Part shown: one piece after another, positions 1 through 8,359 of the stretch | Position numbering within the stretch: the first letter of the stretch is position 1 | How the letters are laid out: each line of letters opens with the position of its first letter | Program-made: the position numbers and the translations under genes | The notes under the pieces: generated by a model | The model's database searches: none | The model's input: only the letters and a program-made list of their open reading frames with translations | Told to the model about the DNA's origin: nothing | Origin: Phycisphaerales bacterium | Lineage (GTDB): Bacteria; Planctomycetota; Phycisphaerae; Phycisphaerales; UBA1924 | Assembly: GCA_023382935.1 (NCBI GenBank) | Contig: JAHDXL010000003.1 | Coordinates: 62,001 to 126,000 of the forward strand | Reading direction: 5' to 3' | Length of the DNA stretch: 64,000 nt

Positions 1-609
1 TTCACGACCGACGGGAGCGAGGTCGGGCCCGACTCGGCGGTCTATCGCGCACCGATCAGGGTCACCTCGTCGGGGGTGGTCAAGGCGCAGTCGTTTGATC
101 GGGGGCGAGCGGTCAGCGCCGTCACCAGCCGCGCCTTTGAGAAGGTTCTGCCGTGGCCATCGCGCAGCGTTCCGGCCCGCGCCGGGCTGCTGGAATTGAC
201 GTACAGGGGCGACTGGAACAAATTGCCCGACTTTTCAGCGTTGACGCCGACCGGGTCGCGCCTGGTCGCCGAATTCGGGCTGCCCGCGGGTTTCAAGGAA
301 GAGTCGGTCGGACTGGTGCAGCGCGGCGTGCTGCGCATCGACGAGCCGGGCATGTACCAGTTCATGCTCACCAGTGACGACGGCGCCCGCCTGTATATCG
401 ACGGGCGTTTGGTACTGGATAACGATGGGCTGCACTCGCCGGTGGCCGTGACGGGCGTGGCGCCGCTGAACTCGGGCGGACACGACATACGAGTCGAGTG
501 GTTCAACAAGTCCGGCGGCGTAGCGCTGGAACTGAAGATGACCAGGGCCGGGGGCGCGCTGGCGCCGATCGATCCGGCGCGACTGACGCATGAGGAGGAT
601 CGCCCGTGA
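1..609 (+). CDS. C-terminal part of a secreted glycan-active protein (hexosaminidase C-domain + PA14), 5' end outside window
   Basis: The frame is open from the first base, so this is the last 202 residues of a longer protein. The first ~35 residues (TTDGSEVGPDSAVY, then a VKAQSF motif) match the chitobiase/beta-hexosaminidase C-terminal domain, a small beta-sandwich found at the end of GH20-type and related secreted enzymes. Residues ~50-190 look like a PA14 carbohydrate-binding domain (GMYQFMLTSDDGARLYIDG, then GGHDIRVEWF). The catalytic part is not visible, so the reaction is unknown. A hexosaminidase, fucosidase or similar exo-glycosidase is likely from the domain pair. The stop overlaps the start of the next gene in GTGA, so the two are probably translated together. 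Confidence 0.8.
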   Translation, partial: FTTDGSEVGPDSAVYRAPIRVTSSGVVKAQSFDRGRAVSAVTSRAFEKVLPWPSRSVPARAGLLELTYRGDWNKLPDFSALTPTGSRLVAEFGLPAGFKEESVGLVQRGVLRIDEPGMYQFMLTSDDGARLYIDGRLVLDNDGLHSPVAVTGVAPLNSGGHDIRVEWFNKSGGVALELKMTRAGGALAPIDPARLTHEEDRP

Positions 610-1694
610 ACGTGTCGGATCGAAGGGAGTTTCTGGTCGCCATGAGTGGAGCCATGCTCGCACCCGCCGCCTTTGGTTCGCAGGACGGACAGCCGGCCGC
701 AGTGCGTTCACCCGGCGACGATCATCGCGGCAAGTGCGTCATCGCGTCGGGCAACGGGCTGTGGGACGACGGCTCCGGATGCGTCGTCGAGGCGATGAAG
801 TGGCTCAACGAGGGGCGCGACCCGGTTGACGCCGTCGTTGCGGGCGTCACACTCGTCGAGGACAACCCGGCCGACCACTCCGTGGGGCTCGGCGGGCTGC
901 CCAACGAGGACGGGGTCGTGCAACTCGACGCCTCGGTCATGCACGGTCCCACGCACAAGGCCGGCTCGGTCGCCGCGCTGGAAAGCATCCGGAACGCGGC
1001 CGCGGTCGCGCTGCGCGTGCTCAAACACACCGATCACGTCATGCTGGTCGGCGAGGGCGCCAAGCGTTTCGCCCTGCGCATGGGCTTCAAGGAAGAGAAC
1101 CTGCTCACCGACGAAGCCCGCGAAATCTGGCTGAACTGGAAGCGCAACCTCAGCCCGGACGATGACTGGCTCAACGAGGGACAGGGCGAGTTTCCCCCCG
1201 CCGCTCACCGGCGCGTCGGGCCCGATCAGCCCTTCACCTACGGCACCATCAACTGCTGCGCCGTGACCGACGACGGCACGCTGGCCAGTTGCACGACGAC
1301 CAGCGGACTGAGTTACAAACTCCCCGGGCGCGTGGGCGACTCGCCGATCGTCGGTGCGGGCATGTACGTGGACAACGACATCGGGGCGGCCGGCGGCACC
1401 GGGCGCGGCGAAGCGGCCATTCAGAACTGCTGCGCCTACGAGATCGTCCGCGCCATGGGCGAAGGCAAGACGCCCACCGAAGCCTGCCTGCATGCGCTCA
1501 AGCGCGTCGCCGATCGCACGCGCGAGAAACGCCTGCTCAATGACAAGGGGCAGCCCAACTTCGGTCTGGTGCTCTATGCCCTGCGCAAGGACGGCGCCTA
1601 TGGCTGCGCGTCGTTCCATCCCGGCTACCGCTACGCCGTGCACGACGGCGTCACGGCACGGCACCTCAACGCGGCCACCCTGTTTGAAGGTTGA
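606..1694 (+). CDS. N4-(beta-N-acetylglucosaminyl)-L-asparaginase (aspartylglucosaminidase), exported
   Basis: This 362-residue Ntn-hydrolase is expected to cleave the GlcNAc-Asn bond of glycoasparagines during glycoprotein breakdown. The N-terminus (DRREFLVAMSGAML) has a twin-arginine pattern and a hydrophobic stretch, so export by Tat is likely. The self-cleavage and catalytic Thr is probably T214 in YGTINCCAV, followed by the family's GTLASCTTTSG and GAGMYVDND blocks and a glycine-rich GAAGGTGRGE loop. Length fits the family. Translation starts at GTG in a GTGA overlap with the upstream PA14 protein, which suggests that a sugar-cleaving or binding protein and this amidase act on the same glycopeptide. 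Function is confident; substrate range is inferred. Confidence 0.92.
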   Translation: MNVSDRREFLVAMSGAMLAPAAFGSQDGQPAAVRSPGDDHRGKCVIASGNGLWDDGSGCVVEAMKWLNEGRDPVDAVVAGVTLVEDNPADHSVGLGGLPNEDGVVQLDASVMHGPTHKAGSVAALESIRNAAAVALRVLKHTDHVMLVGEGAKRFALRMGFKEENLLTDEAREIWLNWKRNLSPDDDWLNEGQGEFPPAAHRRVGPDQPFTYGTINCCAVTDDGTLASCTTTSGLSYKLPGRVGDSPIVGAGMYVDNDIGAAGGTGRGEAAIQNCCAYEIVRAMGEGKTPTEACLHALKRVADRTREKRLLNDKGQPNFGLVLYALRKDGAYGCASFHPGYRYAVHDGVTARHLNAATLFEG

Positions 1695-1695
1695 A

Positions 1696-2484
1696 TCAAC
1701 AGCCCGCAGCAAAGTCATTCAGGAACTTCTGCACGTCGAAGAAGTTCCACACGCCGTCAACGTTCAGATCGGCCGTCGGGTCGAGATCGGCAAACGCATT
1801 GAGAAACGCCTGCACGTCGAAGAAGTCCAGGCTACAGTCGTGGTTGAAGTCCCCGAAACACGATCCGGGGGCAGGCTTGAAGGCCAGGTGATCGATGGCC
1901 CAGCCATCGGCGTTCTGGCTGCGGATCTCGACCTCCCGAATCACCCCGCCACACGCGTCGATGCGAATGTAGCCCATCCGCCCGGACGACAGGGGCAGCC
2001 CGGCGCGAGTATGAAGCGCGCCCAGCACCTGCCCGTTGATCACCAGCGTCGAACTCAACTGCATCTGCTGCACGCTGAATCCCACCGACCGCACGCCGGG
2101 GTCAAAGTGGAACTTCATGATGCTGTTCCAGTGATCGGCGAACGTGTAGACGGCCGACTGGTTGTTGTAGGTGTTGAGCAGACTCGCCGTGCCGTCCCAC
2201 ACGCTGGTGTCAAACACATCGCCAAACGGATCATCTGTCACCGGGTGAAACACGTTGGGCAGCGTGCCAGAAGGACCGAATGACCCGTCGATCGCGATGA
2301 TGCTGATCCTCAATCCGTCGGCCAGCGTCAGATCTTCGAAGTCCTCGATCACGTACCCCGCAACACCGATCACCGAGTCGGCCCGCTGCCAGAACGAAGC
2401 GCCGTATCCCGCGAACTGGTATTGCGCCAAAGCGCCGCTGGCGGCCGCACCGAACCCGCACACGACCATCATGCACCGAAGCAT
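1696..2484 (-). CDS. Secreted GC-type dockerin-anchored protein, function unknown
   Basis: This 262-residue protein begins [20 protein letters not shown], a clear signal peptide. The start at 2484 is chosen because a GGAGGG ribosome site lies 7 bases upstream; a longer reading frame continues to 2598 without such a site. The middle (~residues 25-205) is a beta-rich extracellular region with no family I recognise. The last ~55 residues hold two repeats, [20 protein letters not shown] and [20 protein letters not shown], between cysteines and ending AAGC. That double calcium-loop module is the hallmark of Phycisphaerales surface proteins. It faces the thioredoxin-like gene with a ~107-base divergent gap. 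Confidence 0.82.
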   Translation of the reverse strand: MLRCMMVVCGFGAAASGALAQYQFAGYGASFWQRADSVIGVAGYVIEDFEDLTLADGLRISIIAIDGSFGPSGTLPNVFHPVTDDPFGDVFDTSVWDGTASLLNTYNNQSAVYTFADHWNSIMKFHFDPGVRSVGFSVQQMQLSSTLVINGQVLGALHTRAGLPLSSGRMGYIRIDACGGVIREVEIRSQNADGWAIDHLAFKPAPGSCFGDFNHDCSLDFFDVQAFLNAFADLDPTADLNVDGVWNFFDVQKFLNDFAAGC

Positions 2485-2591
2485 GGACAATTCCCTCCGT
2501 TTTCGAGCAGTCTTCTCCCCAACGCCCCCGCTGTGATTCTGCACGGGGCGACGGGGGCAGTCCAGCAGCGAGCCCGCGCATAGCGTTTGAC

Positions 2592-3173
2592 ATGGCATTC
2601 ACCCTCGACCTCAACTCGATAGCCCCTGACTTCCGGCTCTGCGCCACCACCGGCAAGACCTTCACTCTCTCCGACTTCGCCGCCGACCCGGTGCTCGTCG
2701 TCTTTTTCACCTGCAATCACTGTCCATATGTGGTCAACTCCGACGAGATCACCCGGGCGACGGCTGAGCGTTTTGCCCCGCGCGGCGTGCGCTTCGTGGC
2801 CATCAACTCCAACAGCCCCAACACCTACCGCGAGGACGACTTCGAGCACATGGTCGCGCGGATGAACCTGCACAAGTTCCCCTGGCTCTACCTGCACGAC
2901 GCGACACAAGACGTCGCCCGGGCCTACGGCGCCCTGCGCACACCCCACTTCTTCGTCTTTGACCGCGATCGCCGGCTGGTTTACACCGGGCGCGGCATCG
3001 ACTCGCCGCGCGATCCATCCAAGGCCAAGACCCACGAACTCGACGATGCGCTCGAGGATCTCCTGGCCGGGCGCCCCGTGCGCACTCCGAGGACCAACCC
3101 CATCGGGTGCAACGTCAAGTGGGACGGGAAAGACGCGCACTGGATGCCGCCCGAGGCGTGCGACCTGGTGTAA
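2592..3173 (+). CDS. Thioredoxin-family (AhpC/TSA-like) protein
   Basis: This 193-residue thioredoxin-fold protein has the redox motif TCNHCPYV, placing the two cysteines at residues 41 and 44. The start resembles redoxins ([20 protein letters not shown]). A cis-Pro region (TPHFFVFD) and the C-terminal GCNVKW motif are typical of a widespread family of uncharacterised cytoplasmic thioredoxin-like proteins. No signal peptide is visible, so it probably works as a thiol-disulfide reductase or peroxide-handling protein in the cytoplasm. The partner is unknown. It is transcribed divergently from the dockerin gene. Confidence 0.85.
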   Translation: MAFTLDLNSIAPDFRLCATTGKTFTLSDFAADPVLVVFFTCNHCPYVVNSDEITRATAERFAPRGVRFVAINSNSPNTYREDDFEHMVARMNLHKFPWLYLHDATQDVARAYGALRTPHFFVFDRDRRLVYTGRGIDSPRDPSKAKTHELDDALEDLLAGRPVRTPRTNPIGCNVKWDGKDAHWMPPEACDLV

Positions 3174-3370
3174 GGCCGGCAACTTCAGTCTTCTGAACTG
3201 ACTGCGCCGAACGCCGGGCCACAAGCCGGGGCCCTTATCCGCCTACACATGTCGCGCCGACCGGAAGAAGGGTCAGTGGTGCATGTTCAGCAACGACCGG
3301 CAACCGACATCGCTGGCACAATGTTTCCGTGTACGCTGTGTCTGGCCCGCCGCAGCCCTGGAGAAGCGCC

Positions 3371-3772
3371 ATGTCCACCGACTTTGACTCGCTCGTTGCC
3401 CAGGCCCAGTTCGGGCAGTCCAAGACCGGTGAGCACGACCTGTGGAAGGCCGCTCTGGCCCTCGACCACTGGTACTTCCTCGGGCAGGGCGAAGGCGATG
3501 ACGTCGAGCCCATGTTCGCCAAGCACGAGGGCAAGACACACCTGATCGCCTTCACCGATGAGGCGCGGGCCGAGTCGGCCGCGGCCTTTCAGGAACAGCG
3601 CACCGGCACCAGGCCTCCCGTGCTGCACATGGATGTGCCCGACGCAATTGACTACCTGCGCGTGCTCGACCAGGACGGACAGGTCGCCGGCGTGCACTTC
3701 AACAACGGGCTGCACGCCTTCGGCGCATCGCTGGTGCAAATCATCGACATGGCCAAACGCTACCGCAAGTGA
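3371..3772 (+). CDS. Hypothetical protein, about 133 residues
   Basis: I do not recognise this protein with confidence. It is a soluble, acidic protein that starts MSTDFDSLVAQAQFG; the ATG at 3371 is preferred over an in-frame start at 3329 because a GGAGAAG site precedes it. The central stretch (HWYFLGQGE, then HLIAFTDEARAES) has the look of SseB-type domains, where a short beta-strand and 'FTDE' block recur, but the match is weak. The C-terminal region (GVHFNNGLHAFGASLVQIIDMAKRY) is amphipathic. It converges with ssb; a 10-bp hairpin separates the two. Confidence 0.6.
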   Translation: MSTDFDSLVAQAQFGQSKTGEHDLWKAALALDHWYFLGQGEGDDVEPMFAKHEGKTHLIAFTDEARAESAAAFQEQRTGTRPPVLHMDVPDAIDYLRVLDQDGQVAGVHFNNGLHAFGASLVQIIDMAKRYRK

Positions 3773-3840
3773 GGAGCCGCAGACGGCCGGCGTTCCAGTG
3801 TCCCGGGCGCTCCGGCCGTGAAACCACCGCCCGGCTTCTG

Positions 3841-3865
3841 TGGGACGGGTCACACACCCGTCCCA
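3841..3865. terminator. Perfect 10-bp hairpin between convergent genes
   Basis: TGGGACGGGT and ACCCGTCCCA pair perfectly around a 5-base loop, just past the stop of ssb and 68 bases past the stop of the facing gene. There is no T-run on either side, so it may end transcription only with help or protect 3' ends. Either strand could use it. Confidence 0.5.
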
Positions 3866-3874
3866 GAGAACATG

Positions 3875-4309
3875 TCAGAACGGGATGTCGTCTTCGCCGC
3901 CGTGGTCGTAACTCTCGGCGTTGGCGTTGGAGTTGGCGCGTGAGCCGCCGCCTCCCGATCCGCCTTCGCCACCGCGCGAGTCGATGAAGCGGAAGTTTTC
4001 GATCACCACGCGCATCTTCGAGCGATTGGAGCCGTCGTTCTTGTCCTGCCAGGTGTCGAGTTTGAGTCGTCCCTCGATGAAGACGGGGCGACCCTTCTGG
4101 AGGTACTTGCTCATCGTCTCGGCCGTCTTGCCCCAGGCTTCGCAGTCGACGAAGGTGGTCTCCTCCTTCATCTCCCCGTCGTTGCCGCGGTAGCGCCGGC
4201 TCACCGCCAGCCCGATGTTGGCCACCGCCTGGTTGCCCGACGTATGCCGGAGTTCCACGTCACGGGTCAGGTTCCCCATCAGCAACACTTTGTTGTACCC
4301 GCCGGCCAT
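3875..4309 (-). CDS. ssb: Single-stranded DNA-binding protein
   Basis: This 144-residue SSB protects single-stranded DNA and recruits repair and replication partners. The OB fold (residues ~1-105) starts MAGGYNKVLLMGNLTRDVEL and includes WGKTAETMSKYLQKGRPVFI. A short Gly/Ser/Asn-rich linker leads to the conserved acidic tip DDIPF, the docking peptide for partner proteins. It is the last gene of the minus-strand run glmU-prs-rplY-pth-rpsF-ssb. The common bacterial order rpsF-ssb supports the call; rpsR is not the next gene here. Confidence 0.97.
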   Translation of the reverse strand: MAGGYNKVLLMGNLTRDVELRHTSGNQAVANIGLAVSRRYRGNDGEMKEETTFVDCEAWGKTAETMSKYLQKGRPVFIEGRLKLDTWQDKNDGSNRSKMRVVIENFRFIDSRGGEGGSGGGGSRANSNANAESYDHGGEDDIPF

Positions 4310-4368
4310 ATCGGACCTCCGTTGTGTTCGCCCCCTGTTTGGAATAGTCTAGGCAGGCCGCAGACGGC

Positions 4369-4842
4369 TCACTCCTCGATGTCCTCGTCCTCCTCCATGG
4401 CCTCGGGCTCATCTTGGGGAGGCGCGCCCAGCGTGGCCATCGCCCGACCCTGATCGTCGCTCGCCGGTCCGGACTCAGCGCGCATGCGCGCTTCCGTCGC
4501 CAGGTCATCGCGACGATCAAAGGCCGCCGCCTCTTCGTCGGTCAGGTGCTCAGCGCGGATGATTAGCGTCCGCATGATCATTTCCGAGAGGTTGCAGTCG
4601 CGTTCAAAGCCTGCAACGGCCTCGCCGGTCAGTTTGACGTAGAGCAGGATGTACAGCCCGCGCTTCTGCTTGTCGATCTCGTAGGCCAGCCGCCGCTCGT
4701 CCCACTTCTGCATCGCCACGACCTGGCCTTGCGAGCGTTCGACGATGTGGTTGATGTGTTCGAGCACGCCCGACAGGTTGGCCGCCGTCGACTGCCCGAT
4801 AAGGAACATCACTTCGTACAGGTTTGCCGTTGCCGTCGCCAT
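4369..4842 (-). CDS. rpsF: 30S ribosomal protein bS6
   Basis: This 157-residue protein has the bS6 fold over residues ~8-105: YEVMFLIGQST, then VVAMQKWDERRLAYEIDKQK and GLYILLYVKL. These are the strands that bind 16S rRNA with bS18. The remaining ~50 residues are an acidic tail ending EAMEEDEDIEE, longer than in most bacteria but of a kind seen in some S6 proteins. Upstream lies pth and downstream ssb, as expected for this translation-associated cluster. Confidence 0.96.
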   Translation of the reverse strand: MATATANLYEVMFLIGQSTAANLSGVLEHINHIVERSQGQVVAMQKWDERRLAYEIDKQKRGLYILLYVKLTGEAVAGFERDCNLSEMIMRTLIIRAEHLTDEEAAAFDRRDDLATEARMRAESGPASDDQGRAMATLGAPPQDEPEAMEEDEDIEE

Positions 4843-4892
4843 GATCTTCTTGACTCCGTTGCACGCGCAGGCGCTGACCTGAGCGCTTTGTT

Positions 4893-5495
4893 TTACTCGT
4901 CCTTCGTTTCGTCCTTGTCCGATCCGACCTTGCGGTTGAACTTGTTCATCGCGGTGTTGAGTCCCATTGCCACGGCCGTCTCGATCGCCTCGACCGCCGC
5001 CGCCAGGCCCGCCTCCACCGCTTCCGTCTCTTCCTTCATGAACTTGCTGAGCACCCAGTCGGCACGCACCATGAACCTGGGAACTTCGCCGACGCCCACG
5101 CGCACGCGGGGGTAGTCCACGCCGCCCAGGGCCCGGTCAATGTCGGCCAGTCCATTATGCCCGCCGTCCGACCCGCCCGGGCGCACCCGGATCGAGCCGA
5201 CGGGCAGAGCCACGTCGTCAACCACCACCAGCAAATCCTCGCCCGCGCTGAGTTTGTAGAAGCGCAAAGCCTCTCCCACGCTCAGCCCGGACCGGTTCAT
5301 GTACGTCAACGGCTTGAGCAGCACGCACTGCTCGCTGCCGATGCGCGCGTCCAGCGTGACGCCGTGGAACCGCGAGCGAGCCACGCCCCCCGGCGCGTGC
5401 CGCTGCGCCAGGCGGTCGAGCACCATGAACCCGGCGTTGTGCCGCGTCCGCTCGTACTGCGCTCCGGGATTGCCCAGTCCCACGATCAACTTCAC
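4893..5495 (-). CDS. pth: Peptidyl-tRNA hydrolase
   Basis: This 200-residue enzyme recycles peptidyl-tRNAs that drop off ribosomes. The N-terminus MKLIVGLGNPGAQYERTRHN contains the conserved Asn9 and catalytic His19. Further family blocks are LLKPLTYMNRSG, VVVDDVALP and GGSDGGHNGL. Length is normal, with a slightly charged C-terminal tail (KVGSDKDETKDE). It lies 17 bases downstream of rplY, the usual partner of pth, so the two are likely co-transcribed. Confidence 0.97.
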   Translation of the reverse strand: MKLIVGLGNPGAQYERTRHNAGFMVLDRLAQRHAPGGVARSRFHGVTLDARIGSEQCVLLKPLTYMNRSGLSVGEALRFYKLSAGEDLLVVVDDVALPVGSIRVRPGGSDGGHNGLADIDRALGGVDYPRVRVGVGEVPRFMVRADWVLSKFMKEETEAVEAGLAAAVEAIETAVAMGLNTAMNKFNRKVGSDKDETKDE

Positions 5496-5512
5496 ACTCA
5501 GCAGCGAGGTGA

Positions 5513-6178
5513 TTACTCCTCCTCGCCCTCCTCTTCCTTGGGCTTGCGCCCGACCAGTTCCGGCTCGGCCGGCGCTGCCGAAACCTCGGTCGCCTCGGCC
5601 TCCACCGCGTGCGTGGCGTGCGAGACGATCTGGGCCACGATGGCGTTGGGGTCAGTCAGCAGTTTCATGCTGTCCAGCGGGAGTTTGACGTCCTTGGCAT
5701 GAATGCTGTGTCCGACGTCGAGGTCGGTGACGTCCACCTCGATCGCCTCGGGCAGATTGGTCAGCAGGCACTCGATTTCCAGGAACTCGATCGGGTGCAT
5801 CAGGATGGTGCCCACGCTCTTGAGCCCCTTGGCGTCGCCGATCAGGTGGATGGGCACATGCGTCTCCACGCGCTCGTTGAGGTCGACGCGCGAGAAGTCG
5901 CAATGCACCGGGTTGGTGCCCAGGTGGTCAAACTGCAGGTCGCGCAGCAGCACGTACTGCTCGCCCATCGAGCCCCCCTCCATCTGGAGCCGGAAGACCT
6001 TCGACCCGTGATGGAAGTGCCTCAGGGCCTCGCGGGCATTGATGGTGATGGCCACCGGCGCCTGGCCGTGACCATAGACCACCGCCGGCAGCCCGCCTCC
6101 CGCCCGCACGCGCCGACTGTAGCGAGAGCCCAGTTTCTCCCGCATCGACGCCTTCAGAGTTGGTGTTTCACCTTTCAT
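5513..6178 (-). CDS. rplY: 50S ribosomal protein bL25 (CTC/TL5 type)
   Basis: This 221-residue protein is the long, two-domain form of bL25, which binds 5S rRNA and is known as CTC or TL5. The N-terminal domain starts LKASMREKLGSRYSRRVR and continues AVVYGHG. The C-terminal domain includes FSRVDLNERVETHVPIHLIG and IEVDVTDLDVGHSIHAKDV. The protein ends in a very acidic tail (PKEEEGEEE). It sits between prs and pth, the order found in many bacteria. Confidence 0.95.
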   Translation of the reverse strand: MKGETPTLKASMREKLGSRYSRRVRAGGGLPAVVYGHGQAPVAITINAREALRHFHHGSKVFRLQMEGGSMGEQYVLLRDLQFDHLGTNPVHCDFSRVDLNERVETHVPIHLIGDAKGLKSVGTILMHPIEFLEIECLLTNLPEAIEVDVTDLDVGHSIHAKDVKLPLDSMKLLTDPNAIVAQIVSHATHAVEAEATEVSAAPAEPELVGRKPKEEEGEEE

Positions 6179-6225
6179 CGTTCATACCTCTTTCTACAAA
6201 CCGCGATCATTCCGATCGTTTCTGT

Positions 6226-7209
6226 TCATCGCTTCATCCCGGCCGTTCGCCTGAACAGCGCCGATACCGACTGGTTCTGGTGAATCCTCCGGATCGCCTC
6301 GCCCAGCATGGGGCCCACGCTCAACTGCACGATCTTGTCCTTCAAAGGCTCGACGCGCGGACCTGCGGGAATCGTGTCCGTCACCACCAGCCGCGAAATG
6401 GGCGCCTCGGCCAGTCGCTGCATGGCCATGCCGACCAGCACCGGGTGCGTGCATGCCGCGATCACTTCACGCGCCCCATGCTCCTTCACCAGCCGTGCCG
6501 CCTCGCACACCGTCCCGGCCGTCGAGATCATGTCGTCGAACATCAGCACCGTCTTCCCCTTGACCGTGCCGATCAGGTTGCCCACCGCGACCTCGCTCCC
6601 GCTCAGACGACGCTTGTTGATGATCGCCAGGTCGCCCCCGAGCAGGTTGGCCAACCCCTCGGCCACCTTCACGTTGCCCACGTCAGGGCTCACCAGGCAC
6701 AACTCACCCAACTCCTTACGGATCTTCTCGAAGTACTCGAGAAACACCGGCGTGGCCGACAGGTGGTCCACCGGCAGGTCGAAAAACCCCTGGATCTGCG
6801 CCGCGTGCAGGTCGATCGTCAGCACGCGATCGGCGCGGGCGGCCGTGATCAGGTTTGCCACCAGTTTGGCCGTGATCGGCACGCGCCCCTCGTCCTTGCG
6901 ATCCTGCCGCCCGTACCCGAAGTACGGGATCACCAGCGTCACGCGCCGCGCGCTGGCGCGCTTCAGGCAGTCGGTGAAGATCAGCAACTCCACCAGGTTC
7001 TCGTTCACCGGCTCGCATGTGGACACGATCACGTAGCAATCACGCCCGCGCACGTCCTCCTCGAGTTTGACGAGCATCTCCCCGTCGGGAAACACGATCG
7101 TCTTGGCATCCCCCAGCGGATGCCCGAGATGATCGCACACCCGGCTTGATAACTCCCGCGCGTGCCGGCCCGAAAAGATTCTCAGTCCATCACACTCGCT
7201 CTGGGTCAT
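6226..7209 (-). CDS. prs: Ribose-phosphate pyrophosphokinase (PRPP synthetase)
   Basis: This 327-residue enzyme makes PRPP from ribose 5-phosphate and ATP for nucleotide, His and Trp synthesis. The start at 7209 (MTQSECDGLRIFSGRHAREL) is chosen because it forms an ATGA overlap with the stop of the upstream glmU-like gene; the open frame extends further but runs antisense-like through that gene. Family motifs are ILTIDLHAAQIQGFF-type (catalytic loop), IINKRR and the PRPP-binding loop VLMFDDMISTAGT. Pairing with a UDP-GlcNAc pyrophosphorylase is common in bacteria. Confidence 0.95.
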   Translation of the reverse strand: MTQSECDGLRIFSGRHARELSSRVCDHLGHPLGDAKTIVFPDGEMLVKLEEDVRGRDCYVIVSTCEPVNENLVELLIFTDCLKRASARRVTLVIPYFGYGRQDRKDEGRVPITAKLVANLITAARADRVLTIDLHAAQIQGFFDLPVDHLSATPVFLEYFEKIRKELGELCLVSPDVGNVKVAEGLANLLGGDLAIINKRRLSGSEVAVGNLIGTVKGKTVLMFDDMISTAGTVCEAARLVKEHGAREVIAACTHPVLVGMAMQRLAEAPISRLVVTDTIPAGPRVEPLKDKIVQLSVGPMLGEAIRRIHQNQSVSALFRRTAGMKR

Positions 7210-7967
7210 CGCTGTTCCCCACCGATGCGCGCACGATAGATCCGGTCCACCATCGCCAGTTCCGCCGGCGTGTTGATGCTCAGCACGTCTTCCGGCGGCA
7301 CCGCCTCGATTACCTCGACCCGCTCCCCGCCCGCCAGCATGATCGCCGGCACGTCGGTCACGTAATACTCGCGGCTGGCCGGGTTGACCTGCAACTGCGC
7401 CAGCGCCCGCCACAGACTCCCGCTGCGGAAGCAATAGTAACTCGGGTTGACCTCGCGGATCTGCAACTGCTCGGGCGTGGCGTTCTTCTGCTCGACGATG
7501 CGCTCGAAGCGCCCGTCGCGCCCGCGCACGATCCGCCCGTACCCGGTCGGGTCGTCGATCACGCTGGTCGCCAGCGTTGCCGACGCTCGCGTCGACCGGT
7601 GCCGCTCCAGCACCGTCGTGAGCGTCGAGGCGTGAATCAGAGGCCCGTCCCCGCACAGCACGAACAGATCACGCTGCGGCTCTTCGGCAAACAGCCCCGA
7701 GGCCGCCTTCACCGCATCACCCGTGCCCAGTTGCTCGCGCTGCTCGGCAAACTCGACCCTTCCGGCATACGCGCTCAGCGCCTCGCGCACCTTCTCCTGT
7801 CGATACCCCACTACCACCCCGATCCGATCGCAACCGGCTTCGAGGCAGGCATCCACGACGGCGCAGACCATCGCGCGCCCGCCAACGGGATGACAGACCT
7901 TGGGCAGGTCGGAGTTCATCCGAGTGCCCTTGCCCGCCGCCAGGATGATTGCTCCAGGTGCCCCCAC
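7206..7967 (-). CDS. Single-domain UDP-N-acetylglucosamine pyrophosphorylase (GlmU N-domain type)
   Basis: This nucleotidyltransferase of about 253 residues is predicted to make UDP-GlcNAc from GlcNAc-1-P and UTP. The signature AIILAAGKGTRMNSDLPKV is followed by CGDGPLIH, GYGRIVR and a C-terminal VEAVPPEDVLSINTPAELA block. The left-handed beta-helix acetyltransferase domain of full GlmU is absent. A separate acetyltransferase must therefore act in the cell, or the substrate differs. Start is set at the GTG at 7967, 6 codons before ILAAGKG; anything further upstream would enter tRNA-Gln. It overlaps prs by ATGA. Confidence 0.87.
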   Translation of the reverse strand: MGAPGAIILAAGKGTRMNSDLPKVCHPVGGRAMVCAVVDACLEAGCDRIGVVVGYRQEKVREALSAYAGRVEFAEQREQLGTGDAVKAASGLFAEEPQRDLFVLCGDGPLIHASTLTTVLERHRSTRASATLATSVIDDPTGYGRIVRGRDGRFERIVEQKNATPEQLQIREVNPSYYCFRSGSLWRALAQLQVNPASREYYVTDVPAIMLAGGERVEVIEAVPPEDVLSINTPAELAMVDRIYRARIGGEQR

Positions 7968-8014
7968 GTTCCCAACGCCGTTCGCCCGACAGCCAACCCG
8001 CAACCGGGGAAAAA

Positions 8015-8085
8015 CTACCCCGCGTGGACTCGAACCACGACTAGATGAACCAAAATCACCTGTGCTGCCATTACACCACGGGGTA
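8015..8085 (-). tRNA. tRNA-Gln (anticodon TTG)
   Basis: The minus strand folds into a 71-base cloverleaf. The acceptor stem is TACCCCG with CGGGGTA and G at the discriminator position. The anticodon stem GGTGA/TCATC holds the loop TTTTGGT, and the T arm is GTGGTTCGAGTCCAC. The TTG anticodon reads CAA. No CCA is encoded. It lies 48 bases upstream of the glmU-like start. Confidence 0.93.
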
Positions 8086-8359
8086 GACGCGATCTCGTCC
8101 CGACCTCGTCGCGCTGTCCGGCGTACGCCCCTTTCCTCTGCGCCTCCCGAAGGAGACGGTGACCCTCGAACCGCCCTGTCGCGGTCCGAGCAGAGGCTCG
8201 GCCGCGGCGCCAATCGCCCGAACACGGGCTTGGGCTCGGACCCCCCGTTGCCGCTCGACCTCTCGGCCGATTGAGGAGGCCCCTGGTCGCGCCTGGGCTT
8301 CCGCCCTCGTCACGACCGGCCCGCAAATCCGCAGGAGTGTAGATGACCCCCGCCCCCAG

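Noticed and set aside
8086-8359. GC-rich, self-complementary spacer beside tRNA-Gln as a possible RNase P or SRP RNA
   Set aside because: The conserved RNase P and SRP core sequences are missing; the hairpins can be explained by base composition.
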